The notes under the pieces: generated by a model
What the model was told of the DNA's origin: nothing
Seen by the model: only the letters and a program-made list of their open reading frames with translations
Databases searched by the model: none
Position numbers and translations under genes: made by a program
Shown: positions 1 through 8,059 of the stretch, piece by piece
Layout: each line of letters starts with the position of its first letter
How positions within the stretch are numbered: the first letter of the stretch is position 1
Source: JABDGV01 sp964577935
GTDB lineage: Bacteria > Chlamydiota > Chlamydiia > Chlamydiales > FEN-1388
Direction of reading: 5' to 3'
Length of the DNA stretch: 36,292 nucleotides
Assembly: GCA_964577935.1 (NCBI GenBank)
Contig: CAZOAJ010000018.1
Span: 1 to 36,292 of the forward strand

Positions 1-3000
1 TGATGATTTGATCATTTACGTTTTTAAAATCGCCAAATCGTAAATAGGGCAAGAGCTTAGACAGATCATCATTGGACGAAAGAAGGGATTGAACATCGAG
101 AAACGGCAGTCGTTTAGCGGAGATATAATGCGCGAGTCCAATAAAATGTTCCTCAGTGCTATTTGGATTTGTTTTGCAGATTTCTTTCCAAAAATCTAAA
201 AGGCCTAATTGAAGAGCCTTGTAATATCTTTTGCCTTGTTCGGGTAAAGCTTCAATTATTGTTTGGTGCCTTGGCAGGTTTAAGCTTGCTATTTGATAAA
301 GGAGAGAAGTCAGCTGGTATAAATCATCTCTACTAAGCAATTCAAGAGTTTGTTTGTCAAAAAGAGCGCCGTATTTAGTCCACCAATTTCGTATTAATTG
401 GTCTTTATCTAAAGGATCCTCTGCTATGGCAATGTATTGCAGTGAATCGACAAAAGATCTCATCAGCTCTTGATGAAGTGCGAGATAGGCGTCTTGTATT
501 TTATCTCTCAAAGTAATTGCAAGGTGTACAACTCGTGTGATTTTGGGATCAGCCTCTATTTTCTGAACAAGATTTTTTCTGATTTGTGCTTTTGATAGAT
601 TAATCTCTTTTAATATGTCGAAAATCAATTTTTGCTGATCTTTTGAAAGAGATGAGAGATCTTCGTTGCCTTGGTTTGTGTATACTGTTGCAGTCACATC
701 AAGCAGTTTTTCGTACACTTGAGTGGAGGTTTTTCCTATATTTACCTTCGCATGGGAAGGAAGCTCCGGCATTCTATTGCTTAATGAAGGGCATTCTTCA
801 CATTCAAGATGTACACAGGCCGGCAAGGCTTTTGGGAGTCCTTGCAAAGAAGAGCAATTATAGCAGTACACCTTTTCGCACAAAGGAAGCTCTGGAAGTT
901 CCTTCAAAGAAGAGCAATTATGGCAATAAAGCGTTTGACAGAGGGGAAGTGCAAGAATTTCTTTCAACGAGACGCAGGTAAGGCATATAAGTAGTTTACA
1001 CGCAGGAAGTTTTGGAATTGTAGTGATTGAGGAAGATGATATTGTTACATATTGTAATTTTGTTGCTTTTTGGAGTGTGTTTATAGTGATTTCATCATTC
1101 ACGCTTCGAAAATCGCCAAATCGTAAATAGGGCAAGAGCTTAGACAGATCATCATTGGACGAAAGAAGGGATTGAACATCGAGAAACGGCAGTCGTTTAG
1201 CGGAGATATAATGCGCGAGTCCAATAAAATGTTCCTCAGTGCTATTTGGATTTGTTTTGCAGATTTCTTTCCAAAAATCTGAAAGACCCAATTGAAGAGC
1301 ATCGTAATATTTTTTGCCTTGTTCGGGTAAAGCCTCAACTACTGTTTGATGTTTTGGAAGGTTTAAGCTTGCTGTCTTGTAAATCAGAGAGGTCAGGTGA
1401 TATAAATCATCCGTCTGAACCGATTCAAGAGTTTGTTTGTCAAAAAGTATGCTGTATTTGGCCCAACGATCGCGTATTAGGTGATTTTCTTCTCCTAAGT
1501 CTATGTATTCTAATGCATCTATAGAAGATTGAATCAGCTGTTGATCAAGTGTAAGGTAATCGTCTTGTGTTTTATCTTCCAAAGTAATTGCAAGGTGTAC
1601 AACTCGTGTGATTTTGGGATCAGCTTCTATTCTCTGAACAAGATTTTTTCTGAGTTCTGCTGTTGATAGATCAGTTTCTTTTAATACGTCAAAAACCAAT
1701 TTTTGCTGATCTTTTGAAAGAGATGAGAGATCTTCGTTGCCTTGGTTTGTGTATACTGTTGCAGTCACATCAAGCAGTTTTTCGTGCACTTGAGTGGAAG
1801 TTCTTCTATATACCTGCGCATGCGAAGGAAGCTCTGGCAGACTATCTCTTAATGAAGGGCACTCTTCACATTTGAGCTGTGCACAGGCCGGTAAGACTTG
1901 TGGGAGTTCTTGCAAAGATGAGCATCCAAAGCAGGAAATTCGTTTGCATAAAGGAAGCTCTGGGAGTCTTATCAAAGAGGAGCAATCATAGCACTCAAGA
2001 TCTCGGCATAAAGGAAGCTCTGGGAGTGTTACCAAAGAGGGGGATCGAAAACAATAAAGTCGTTTGCACAAAGGAAGTTCTGGAAGTTTTTTCAAGGAGG
2101 TGCAATCAGAACAGTGAAGTTGCTTGCACAAAGGAAGCTCTGGAAGTTTCTTCAAAGACGGGCAGCGAGCGCAGTAAAGTTTTTGGCATGCAGGAAGCTT
2201 TGGAAGTTTCTTTAAAGATGAGCAACCACAGCAGTCAAGCTTTTTGCATACGGGAAGCTTTGGAAGTTTATTCAAGAAAGAACAGTTAGAACAGTAAAGT
2301 TTTTTGCATGCGGGAAGCTTTGGCAGCTTCTTTAAAGATGTGCAATCACAACACTCAAGCCTTTTGCATACAGGAAGCTTTGGAAGTTTCTCCAGAGATG
2401 AGCAATTCGAGCAGTATAGTTCTCGACATAAAGGAAGTTCTGGAAGTTTCTGCAAGGAGATGCAATTAACGCACACAAGTTTTTCGCACACAAGAAGCTC
2501 TGGAAGTTTCTTCAAAGATGGGCAATTCGAGCAATACAGCTTTTGGCACAAAGGGAGCGAAAGAAGTTCTTGCAAAGATGGGCAATTAGAGCAGTCAAGT
2601 TCTTTGCACGCAGGAAGCTTTGGAAGTTTCTCCAGAGATGGGCAATTCGAGCAGTATAGTTCTTGACACAAAGGAAGCTCTGGAAGTTTCTGCAAGGAGA
2701 TGCAATTAACGCATGCAAGTTTTTTGCATACGGGAAGCTTTGGAAGTTCCTCCAAAGATGGGCAATCAGAGCAGTAAAGTACTTTGCATGAAGAAAGTCC
2801 AGGAAGTGTAGTGATTGAGGGGGATGATATTTTTACATATTGTAATTTTGTTGCTTTTTGGAGTGTGTTTGTGACGATTTCATCACTCACGTCTCGAAAA
2901 TCGCCAAATCGTAAATAGGGCAATAGCTTAGACAAATCATCACTGGACGAAAGAATGCTTTGAACATCGCTCAACGGTAATTTATTAGAGGATATATAAT

Positions 3001-3625
3001 GAGAAAGTGCAATAAAACGATCCTCTGAAGCATTTGGGTGGATCTCGCAGATTTCCTCCCAAAAGTCTGAAGGATCCAATTGAAGAACCTGGTAATATTT
3101 TTTGCCTTGTTCTGGTAAAGCCTCAACTACTGTTTGATGTTGTGGGAGGTTTAATCCTGCTGTCATGTAAATCAAATAAGTCAGCTGATATAAATCATCT
3201 GTTCCAACGGATTCAAGAGTTTGTTTGTCAAAAAGAGCGCTGTATTTAGTCCAAAAATCTCGTATGAGTTGGTCTTGATCTGAAGGAGGTATCACTATGT
3301 CGATGTATTCCAGTGAATCTAGACAAGATCGGATCAGCTCTTGATCAAACGCCAGGGAATCGTCTTGTATTTTATCTCCCAAAGCAATCGCAAGGTGTAC
3401 AACTCGTGTAATTTTTGGATCAGCCTCTATTCTCTGAACAAGATTTTTTCTGAGTTCTGCTGTTGATAGATCAATGTCTTTTAATATGTCAAAAATCAAT
3501 TTTTGCTGATCTTTTGAAAGAGATGAAAGCTCCTCGTTTGTGTAAACTGCTTCAGAAGCATCAAGCAGTTTTTGATACACTTCGTTTGTTTCTTGTGTGT
3601 TTTCTCGGGAGAATTGAATTTTCAT
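1..3625 (-). CDS. Modular leucine-rich-repeat protein, 3' part beyond left edge
   Basis: One uninterrupted reading frame runs from an ATG at 3625 to base 1 without a stop; I checked every codon in that frame. At least 1208 residues are present and the C-terminus is missing. Architecture: unknown alpha-helical-looking domain (residues about 1-268), 16 leucine-rich repeats of 20 residues (about 269-589), a second copy of the domain (about 600-862), 4 further LRRs (about 863-943), and a third domain copy from about 960 to the edge. The LRR consensus is PSLKKLPELPLCKELYCSNC, resembling the short bacterial LPxLP type (IpaH/SspH-like), with cysteines at three fixed positions. No signal peptide or membrane segment is visible. 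A weak AGG lies 7 nt before the start. LRR proteins of this size in intracellular bacteria are often host-interaction proteins; effector function is inference. The conserved domain is not one I recognise, and it is not obviously an F-box. Confidence 0.85.
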   Translation of the reverse strand, partial: MKIQFSRENTQETNEVYQKLLDASEAVYTNEELSSLSKDQQKLIFDILKDIDLSTAELRKNLVQRIEADPKITRVVHLAIALGDKIQDDSLAFDQELIRSCLDSLEYIDIVIPPSDQDQLIRDFWTKYSALFDKQTLESVGTDDLYQLTYLIYMTAGLNLPQHQTVVEALPEQGKKYYQVLQLDPSDFWEEICEIHPNASEDRFIALSHYISSNKLPLSDVQSILSSSDDLSKLLPYLRFGDFRDVSDEIVTNTLQKATKLQYVKISSPSITTLPGLSSCKVLYCSDCPSLEELPKLPVCKKLACVNCISLQKLPELPLCQELYCSNCPSLEKLPKLPACKELDCSNCPSLQELLSLPLCQKLYCSNCPSLKKLPELLVCEKLVCVNCISLQKLPELPLCRELYCSNCSSLEKLPKLPVCKRLECCDCTSLKKLPKLPACKKLYCSNCSFLNKLPKLPVCKKLDCCGCSSLKKLPKLPACQKLYCARCPSLKKLPELPLCKQLHCSDCTSLKKLPELPLCKRLYCFRSPSLVTLPELPLCRDLECYDCSSLIRLPELPLCKRISCFGCSSLQELPQVLPACAQLKCEECPSLRDSLPELPSHAQVYRRTSTQVHEKLLDVTATVYTNQGNEDLSSLSKDQQKLVFDVLKETDLSTAELRKNLVQRIEADPKITRVVHLAITLEDKTQDDYLTLDQQLIQSSIDALEYIDLGEENHLIRDRWAKYSILFDKQTLESVQTDDLYHLTSLIYKTASLNLPKHQTVVEALPEQGKKYYDALQLGLSDFWKEICKTNPNSTEEHFIGLAHYISAKRLPFLDVQSLLSSNDDLSKLLPYLRFGDFRSVNDEITINTLQKATKLQYVTISSSSITTIPKLPACKLLICLTCVSLKEILALPLCQTLYCHNCSSLKELPELPLCEKVYCYNCSSLQGLPKALPACVHLECEECPSLSNRMPELPSHAKVNIGKTSTQVYEKLLDVTATVYTNQGNEDLSSLSKDQQKLIFDILKEINLSKAQIRKNLVQKIEADPKITRVVHLAITLRDKIQDAYLALHQELMRSFVDSLQYIAIAEDPLDKDQLIRNWWTKYGALFDKQTLELLSRDDLYQLTSLLYQIASLNLPRHQTIIEALPEQGKRYYKALQLGLLDFWKEICKTNPNSTEEHFIGLAHYISAKRLPFLDVQSLLSSNDDLSKLLPYLRFGDFKNVNDQII
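26..197 (-). repeat. 172-bp segment identical to 1109-1280
   Basis: Bases 26-197 and 1109-1280 match at every position (offset 1083 bp, 361 codons), while the flanking parts of the two domain copies differ at many positions. This is coding sequence of the unknown domain, and the offset is in frame. Such a perfect patch within diverged copies suggests recent gene conversion. Confidence 0.85.
781..1040 (-). repeat. Second, short LRR-coding block (four repeats)
   Basis: Between the second and third copies of the large domain there are only four LRR units with the same Cys-rich consensus, ending in a cap that matches the cap of the first block (ECEECPSL, then MPELPSHAKV versus LPELPSHAQV). The two blocks therefore share a design but differ in copy number, 16 against 4. 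Confidence 0.8.
1861..2821 (-). repeat. Sixteen tandem 60-bp LRR-coding repeats
   Basis: Fifteen consecutive repeats are exactly 60 bp (20 codons), giving strict periodicity across about 900 bp. The last (about 1861-1923) carries one extra codon. Each codes for P/S-S-L-x-x-L-P-x-L-P-x-C-K-x-L-x-C-x-x-C. Nearly all keep the three Cys; a few positions differ (for example the last Cys is Ser in the unit near 2041-2100). The perfect spacing and nucleotide similarity indicate expansion by slippage or unequal recombination. Confidence 0.9.
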
Positions 3626-3879
3626 TGTGACGCCTAAAGAGGTAGCCTTAAATGAGCGGCGCTCTCAAATTAAGGTTTTAGGGAAGAATAAAACAATGTG
3701 ATTCTCAAGCTATTTTGAAAATGATAAGGCTTTAAGAGCTTGTCGTGAATAGAGTTGTCTGATGGGGAAGTTAAATCTTTGAATGTAACTTTGTGTGCCT
3801 GCGGTCTTATGGAGTGCCATTTTTAGAAGGGTGTGAGCGATAGCTTTTTTTGACTATCGCTCGATAAAAAAGGTTAAAT
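3626..3879. other. Intergenic region with an inverted repeat
   Basis: No convincing gene is present. Inverted repeat GAGCGATAG (3835-3843) / CTATCGCTC (3854-3862), loop CTTTTTTTGA, lies just after the CopD-like gene. It may serve as the end of the T3SS operon transcript, although no T-run follows the stem on the minus strand. A strong promoter for the LRR gene was not identified. Confidence 0.5.
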
Positions 3880-4542
3880 TTAGCGGCTCATTATAGATTG
3901 TTTAGCTTCTTTTTGAGCACGGTTTGCTTCAGCAAACTGTTGGAGAGCTGTTTGGATATGGTTTAAGTTTTCTTGCTGTTTGCGATTTGCTCGCTCAGCA
4001 TCCGATTCAGCAATTCGCTTATGGGATTCTGATTCTGCCCGTTCAGATCCATGACTGTTGTCATTAACCCCGTGGACCTGTTGAAGGATCGCATGAGCTC
4101 CATCGAAAGCCTTGCCAAGAAACTTGGCTATCTCTTTATCTTTACCTTCAAAGCGAGAAAATAACATGTCGTGAATGTTAAAAGGGAGGACTCGCTCAGA
4201 TAAAAATTGTGCAGCAGATGGAAGGACAGAAGGGAGCGCTTGACCTAGGATTCCTGTAGCTTGCGCTGCTATTGAAAGCGCAGTTAATGAGATTTTAGAG
4301 AGAGGGTTGTAGGTTGAGAGGTTGCGCTTCAATTGCTCTCTATTATGATCAATATTTTCTTGTGATGAGAGCTCTAAATGTTCGGCCATTAAGCTTGAGA
4401 TCAAAATTATCAGCTCGACTAATCGATCATTAAGATCGTCGGCTGATCTCTTTTGTCCAGCTGATTCTGGTTCGTAGACAGAGTCTATAGATTGACTTTC
4501 GAAAGATTTAAATACATATGGTGTTTGTATCGAAAGGCTCAT
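3880..4542 (-). CDS. CopD/YopD-like T3SS minor translocator (SctB)
   Basis: 220 residues, last gene of the T3SS operon. A single hydrophobic stretch lies mid-protein (about residues 82-115, from LSKISLTALSIAAQATGILG onward). It is followed by a charged, Ala/Glu/Gln-rich amphipathic or coiled-coil C-terminus (about 165-215). This one-TM plus C-terminal coiled-coil layout is that of the SctB translocators (YopD, SseD, CopD). The protein is much shorter than Chlamydia CopD and close to SseD in size. SD AAGGA lies 8 nt before the ATG. The assignment rests on topology and on its position after an LcrH-type chaperone and a two-TM translocator; no sequence motif proves it. The predicted role is to form the pore in the host membrane together with the upstream CopB-like protein. 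Confidence 0.65.
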   Translation of the reverse strand: MSLSIQTPYVFKSFESQSIDSVYEPESAGQKRSADDLNDRLVELIILISSLMAEHLELSSQENIDHNREQLKRNLSTYNPLSKISLTALSIAAQATGILGQALPSVLPSAAQFLSERVLPFNIHDMLFSRFEGKDKEIAKFLGKAFDGAHAILQQVHGVNDNSHGSERAESESHKRIAESDAERANRKQQENLNHIQTALQQFAEANRAQKEAKQSIMSR

Positions 4543-4596
4543 TAGTTTTTCCTTCTACTATTCTTAATTATGCTCAGCAGTTAATTATCTTCAACG

Positions 4597-5613
4597 CTAT
4601 GCTTGAAAAATAGATCGTGCCATCTCTTTTCGAGTTTTGTCAACAGATGCAGTTATTTTCATCAGTTGCTGGAGTTTTTCAACATTGGCAGAAACTCCCT
4701 GGGTGATACGCTCAACGAGGTTCTTCGCCATCTCAATTGCGTGATCTAATGATATTTTTTCTTTTAAGTAGCCATCGCTTCGATAATCAATTCCGGCCTT
4801 AATTGAGGCAAGAGCCACGTCAGAGATTCCTTTGGCAATTTGAATAGCCTGTACACCAACAACACCTAGACCTAAGGTCATAGCTATTGCAGACGAAAAC
4901 ATTTGAATCCGATAAAGCCACGCCTCCTCAGTTTCATTTGTAGCTCGTTGCATCCACTTTGCTGCTTCCTTCTTCAAGGCGTCGTTGAAAGCCATCTCAA
5001 AAAGCATAATGCCGCCAACAACAACTGCTGCTGCACCAAGAACCACTGTTCCCATCGTAAGGGCTGAAATAATGCCTGCAAGAATTAGACCAAAGCTTTC
5101 AACAGCTTTTTGTACAATGCTTACGACACGATTTGCAGATGCATGGTTTCTGTGTCCCTGGTTTGCTTCCTGCATTTCGGTTTCGGCGGCTTTCATCCAA
5201 TCTTTGACCTGTGCAAAAAGATCTTCTTGAGTAAGAGCGTGCCTGCCGTGCTCATCTACTAGATGACATAAAAGTTTTTGAATCGCTAGATGAACATCCC
5301 CATCTATAGGAGTTGTTGTAACTTGAATTACGCCTTCTTTCGTGAAAAGAGGTCCAGATCCTTTGATTACAGCCTTGTTTGAACTGTTTAATGACTCGAT
5401 ACTATGCGAAAGCTGGGATAATGAGGGGAGTTTTGGTCTAAGAGACTCTTCTTTAGAGGTAAGTCTTGCAATAGAATAGGAGTCTTCAAAGGGTTGTATA
5501 GTCGAAAAAGAATAAGGAACAGGAGGGGCATGAGCAATGGCTGATAGCTCTTCTAGTCGTCTTCTGTCGACATGGATTGGATCAATGCAATTTCTATCAA
5601 TTGATTTAGGCAT
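4597..5613 (-). CDS. CopB/YopB-like T3SS major translocator (SctE)
   Basis: 338 residues. There are two long hydrophobic segments, one rich in Ala/Gly/Val (around residues 176-214, including AAAVVVGGIMLFEMAF) and one around 243-268 (SSAIAMTLGLGVVGVQAIQI). They are separated by a short charged loop and preceded and followed by helical, Lys/Glu/Gln-rich regions. This is the topology of SctE translocators (YopB, IpaB, SseC, CopB), which insert in the host membrane as part of the pore. No signal peptide is seen, as expected for T3SS export. It starts 2 bp after the chaperone stop, so translation may be coupled. It is shorter than Chlamydia CopB (about 490 residues) and the N-terminal portion is reduced. 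The family assignment is by topology and operon context. Confidence 0.75.
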   Translation of the reverse strand: MPKSIDRNCIDPIHVDRRRLEELSAIAHAPPVPYSFSTIQPFEDSYSIARLTSKEESLRPKLPSLSQLSHSIESLNSSNKAVIKGSGPLFTKEGVIQVTTTPIDGDVHLAIQKLLCHLVDEHGRHALTQEDLFAQVKDWMKAAETEMQEANQGHRNHASANRVVSIVQKAVESFGLILAGIISALTMGTVVLGAAAVVVGGIMLFEMAFNDALKKEAAKWMQRATNETEEAWLYRIQMFSSAIAMTLGLGVVGVQAIQIAKGISDVALASIKAGIDYRSDGYLKEKISLDHAIEMAKNLVERITQGVSANVEKLQQLMKITASVDKTRKEMARSIFQA

Positions 5614-5615
5614 AA

Positions 5616-6056
5616 TTATTGCTTTTGCCCTTCTTTTGAAGGTTTGGATATCGAGTTAAGTTGATATGCAATCCACTCAAGGCGTTTCTGATTTCGAGGG
5701 GTAAGGTTTGTGTCTGATGCAAACGTTTTGACTATCTGCTCAATTGTGCCTCTATTATCTGCTATTTCATCGTTTGAAATGAATATCTCTGCTAGAAGGA
5801 GCTGTCCTTCAATAAACTCAGGATCCAGTGAAAGAGCAAATTCAATAGAGCTTTTTGCTTTCGAATATTCATGGAGCATAAACTGAGAAGCTCCCAAAGC
5901 ATACCAAATAAGGGGGGAGTGAGGAGATCTTCCACAAAGTAAAATAAAAAGCTCTTCGGCCTCTCTATAACAGCCTAATTCATATTGAGCAAAACCCATT
6001 TCATAGAGTTTTTCATCAGAAATTAAGTCTTTGTCGATCTCTGGGTCCATAACCAT
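5616..6056 (-). CDS. LcrH/SycD-type class II T3SS chaperone (TPR)
   Basis: 146 residues with about three tetratricopeptide repeats. Tell-tale stretches are YEMGFAQYELGCYREAEELF, PLIWYALGASQFMLHEYSKA, and EFALSLDPEFIEGQLLLAEI. The pattern G-x-x-x-Y-x-x-G-x-Y-x-x-A, then W-x-x-L-G, then A-x-x-L-D-P is typical of SycD/LcrH/IpgC chaperones, which bind the two hydrophobic translocators in the bacterial cytosol before export. The adjacent CopB-like and CopD-like genes are the expected clients. ATG at 6056 has AGGGA 5 nt upstream. A downstream ATG two codons later is also possible. Confidence 0.85.
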   Translation of the reverse strand: MVMDPEIDKDLISDEKLYEMGFAQYELGCYREAEELFILLCGRSPHSPLIWYALGASQFMLHEYSKAKSSIEFALSLDPEFIEGQLLLAEIFISNDEIADNRGTIEQIVKTFASDTNLTPRNQKRLEWIAYQLNSISKPSKEGQKQ

Positions 6057-6087
6057 TTTAATCCCTTATTATGGAAGGCTGTAAGAA

Positions 6088-6774
6088 CTATCTTTGTACA
6101 ATTCCAGTGAAAATTTTGGTAACAGCATCTTTAATGTATTTAAAACACGTCATTACTGTTTCATAGACTGAACTTCTGTCTTGAAGGCACTTCTGACACT
6201 TTTGAGAGGTAAGTTTTATGTCTGTATTCAAATTCGAATAGAAATGTTCAATGCCTTTAATAAGATCCTGGCGCTCATCGCGAGTATATTGCAGTTTAGA
6301 AGTGTCGATCTCGAATCCATGCGACTTAAGTTCTTGAATAACTTCTAATGCTCCCTCAACTTTTGAAAGATCTACAGAAAGGTCTTTATCTGAGGCTTGA
6401 TGAAGTATTTGCAGAAGCTTATTCGCTTTCTTCATGGTTTCATTAATGCTCTGCATGTCGTTGTAGTAGTCTTCGGCTTTCTCATCAAAAATAGGTATGC
6501 TCGACTTTACAAAAAGAAGTAGGCTTTCAGCTAAGGAGAGTTCTTTAAGACCCTCATCGGTCAAGATGGCTGAGACCTGTTGAATGGGCTCTTCATTTTG
6601 ATTTGCTTTGTTCACAAGCGCATAGGGGTCATCTAGATCTGGCAGAGAAATTCTTGAAGGCGGAATCGACTCCGATTCAAGTCCTTCTTTATTGTCTAAG
6701 GTCTGGTTTGAGTCGACCTGAACCGGATTAAATAGTGAACTTACAAAGTCGGCTATAGGTGATAGAAAGCTCAT
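6088..6774 (-). CDS. Candidate hydrophilic translocator / needle-tip protein
   Basis: 228 residues, first gene of the T3SS operon, with no signal peptide. The N-terminal ~75 residues are polar and probably disordered. Then come two predicted long helices separated by a short segment: one around residues 80-125 (LAESLLLFVKSSIPIF and on) and a C-terminal one around 165-225 (DLIKGIEHFYSNLNTDIKLT and on). This layout, and a loose similarity of the last helix to the EspA C-terminus, fits hydrophilic translocators of the LcrV/IpaD/EspA/SseB class. The gene also occupies the lcrV position of the lcrGVH-yopBD order and the sseB position of SPI-2. Homology is not proven; an alternative is an operon-specific effector or second chaperone. 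The SD is weak. Confidence 0.45.
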   Translation of the reverse strand: MSFLSPIADFVSSLFNPVQVDSNQTLDNKEGLESESIPPSRISLPDLDDPYALVNKANQNEEPIQQVSAILTDEGLKELSLAESLLLFVKSSIPIFDEKAEDYYNDMQSINETMKKANKLLQILHQASDKDLSVDLSKVEGALEVIQELKSHGFEIDTSKLQYTRDERQDLIKGIEHFYSNLNTDIKLTSQKCQKCLQDRSSVYETVMTCFKYIKDAVTKIFTGIVQR

Positions 6775-7009
6775 TTATCTACATCATTTTATGCATGGAA
6801 CTATAAAGCCATCTTGTACTTAATTTCTAGAGGGGTTTATCTCTAAAATAATAAGAGATTATTCACAAAGAAAATCATCGATTTATTCCGCCTGAAAAAT
6901 GGTTAAGTTTTTGCAAAGATGCAATGGTTATTTTTTAATTGCAATCTCATTGCGGTTAAGACCAAAACAATCTATCCTGCAACCGACTTCAATTTTGTAG
7001 GGTGCTCAG
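6775..7009. promoter_or_regulatory. Divergent control region between T3SS operon and ruvB
   Basis: This 235-bp AT-rich spacer must hold the promoters of both the minus-strand T3SS operon and the plus-strand ruvB operon. A small palindrome ATCTCT-9 nt-AGAGAT (6839-6844 / 6854-6859) lies 65-85 bp upstream of the tip-protein start and could be an operator. I could not define convincing -35/-10 pairs. Confidence 0.35.
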
Positions 7010-8059
7010 TTGTCTCAAAGTCGTTATTCCCAAGAATCTATGCCTCAACGATTTGTCGAATCTGCTCTTGTGCAAAAAGATGAGCAGTTTGAGCAGCCTT
7101 TACGCCCTAAGGCGCTCTCTGAATTTATCGGGCAAGAAGTTGTTCGTGAACAGCTTAGCATTTTGATTGAAGCCGCTAAGTTTCGAGGCGATATTTTAGG
7201 TCACTGTCTTTTTTGCGGACCTCCTGGGCTTGGTAAAACAACCCTCTCGCATATTATCGCAGACTCTATGGGCGCAGGAATCGTTGTTACATCAGGTCCT
7301 GCACTTGAACGTCCATCCGATCTAGCGGGTATATTAAATAGCCTGAGAAAGGGTGATATTTTTTTTATAGATGAAATTCATCGATTAAATCGAGCGGTTG
7401 AAGAGTATCTCTATTCCGCTTTAGAGGATTTTGTTCTAGATATTGTTGTCGACTCAGCAGCTCAAGCAAAAAGCGTTCGTTTGCCTTTAAATCCATTTAC
7501 GCTTGTTGGTGCCACAACAAGACTTGGGCTCCTTTCGGCTCCTTTTAGATCAAGGTTTGCCTTCTCTACTCGTCTTGATTTGTATCCTGTCGACACATTG
7601 AGTAAAATTGTCGTGCGAACAGGTGAAATATTCGGTATGAGAATAGATGTTGATTCGGCGCATGAAATTTCTCGAAGAAGTCGTGGAACCCCAAGGATTG
7701 CCAATAATTTAATTAGATGGGTTCGGGACTTTTGTACAATTCGCCACAAAGGTATTGTCTCTCTACCAAATGTTCAACAGGCTCTCGATATGATAGCCAT
7801 TGATGAGGCTGGTCTAGATGAGATGGATATCAAAATTTTGGATGTTATTGAAAGCCGATTCAAAGGCGGCCCCGTAGGTCTTCAAACGCTTTCTATTGCT
7901 ATAGGCGAAGAGCCTGGTACATTAGAAGAAGTGTATGAGCCCTATTTAATAGGACTTGGATTTATTGAAAAAACACCTCGTGGTCGAGAGATTACCGAGG
8001 GCGGAAAAAAACACCTTAAGAACCGAAGACAACAGACATCTTCTACCCGGAGAAGTTAG
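7010..8059 (+). CDS. ruvB: RuvB, Holliday-junction branch-migration helicase
   Basis: 349 residues from a TTG at 7010 (AGGGTG 5 nt upstream); an ATG at 7040 would give a 339-residue protein and a more usual N-terminus. RuvB is the hexameric AAA+ motor that, with RuvA and RuvC, drives branch migration in recombination repair. Visible features are the entry motif LRPKALSEFIGQ, Walker A GPPGLGKT (about 70-77), Walker B FFIDEIHRL (about 118-126), sensor 1 LVGATTRLGLLSAPFRSRF with the arginine-finger region, and the C-terminal winged-helix sequence FKGGPVGLQTLS. Full length for the family. The SpoIID-like gene starts immediately after its stop, so the two are co-transcribed. This pair also occurs in Chlamydia. 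Confidence 0.97.
   Translation: MSQSRYSQESMPQRFVESALVQKDEQFEQPLRPKALSEFIGQEVVREQLSILIEAAKFRGDILGHCLFCGPPGLGKTTLSHIIADSMGAGIVVTSGPALERPSDLAGILNSLRKGDIFFIDEIHRLNRAVEEYLYSALEDFVLDIVVDSAAQAKSVRLPLNPFTLVGATTRLGLLSAPFRSRFAFSTRLDLYPVDTLSKIVVRTGEIFGMRIDVDSAHEISRRSRGTPRIANNLIRWVRDFCTIRHKGIVSLPNVQQALDMIAIDEAGLDEMDIKILDVIESRFKGGPVGLQTLSIAIGEEPGTLEEVYEPYLIGLGFIEKTPRGREITEGGKKHLKNRRQQTSSTRRS

Noticed and set aside
643..2666. Several plus-strand open frames with Ser/Leu-rich repeats across the LRR region
   Set aside because: They are antisense shadows of the 60-bp repeats: a repeat length divisible by three keeps other frames open too. Only the minus-strand frame is continuous over 3.6 kb and gives a recognisable LRR protein.
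1861..2821. CRISPR array
   Set aside because: The 60-bp periodicity has no unique spacers between constant repeats; it is coding repeat DNA with amino-acid-level conservation.
3835..3862. Classical rho-independent terminator
   Set aside because: The stem is good but the T-run is in the loop or before the stem in minus-strand sense, so I report it only as an inverted repeat.
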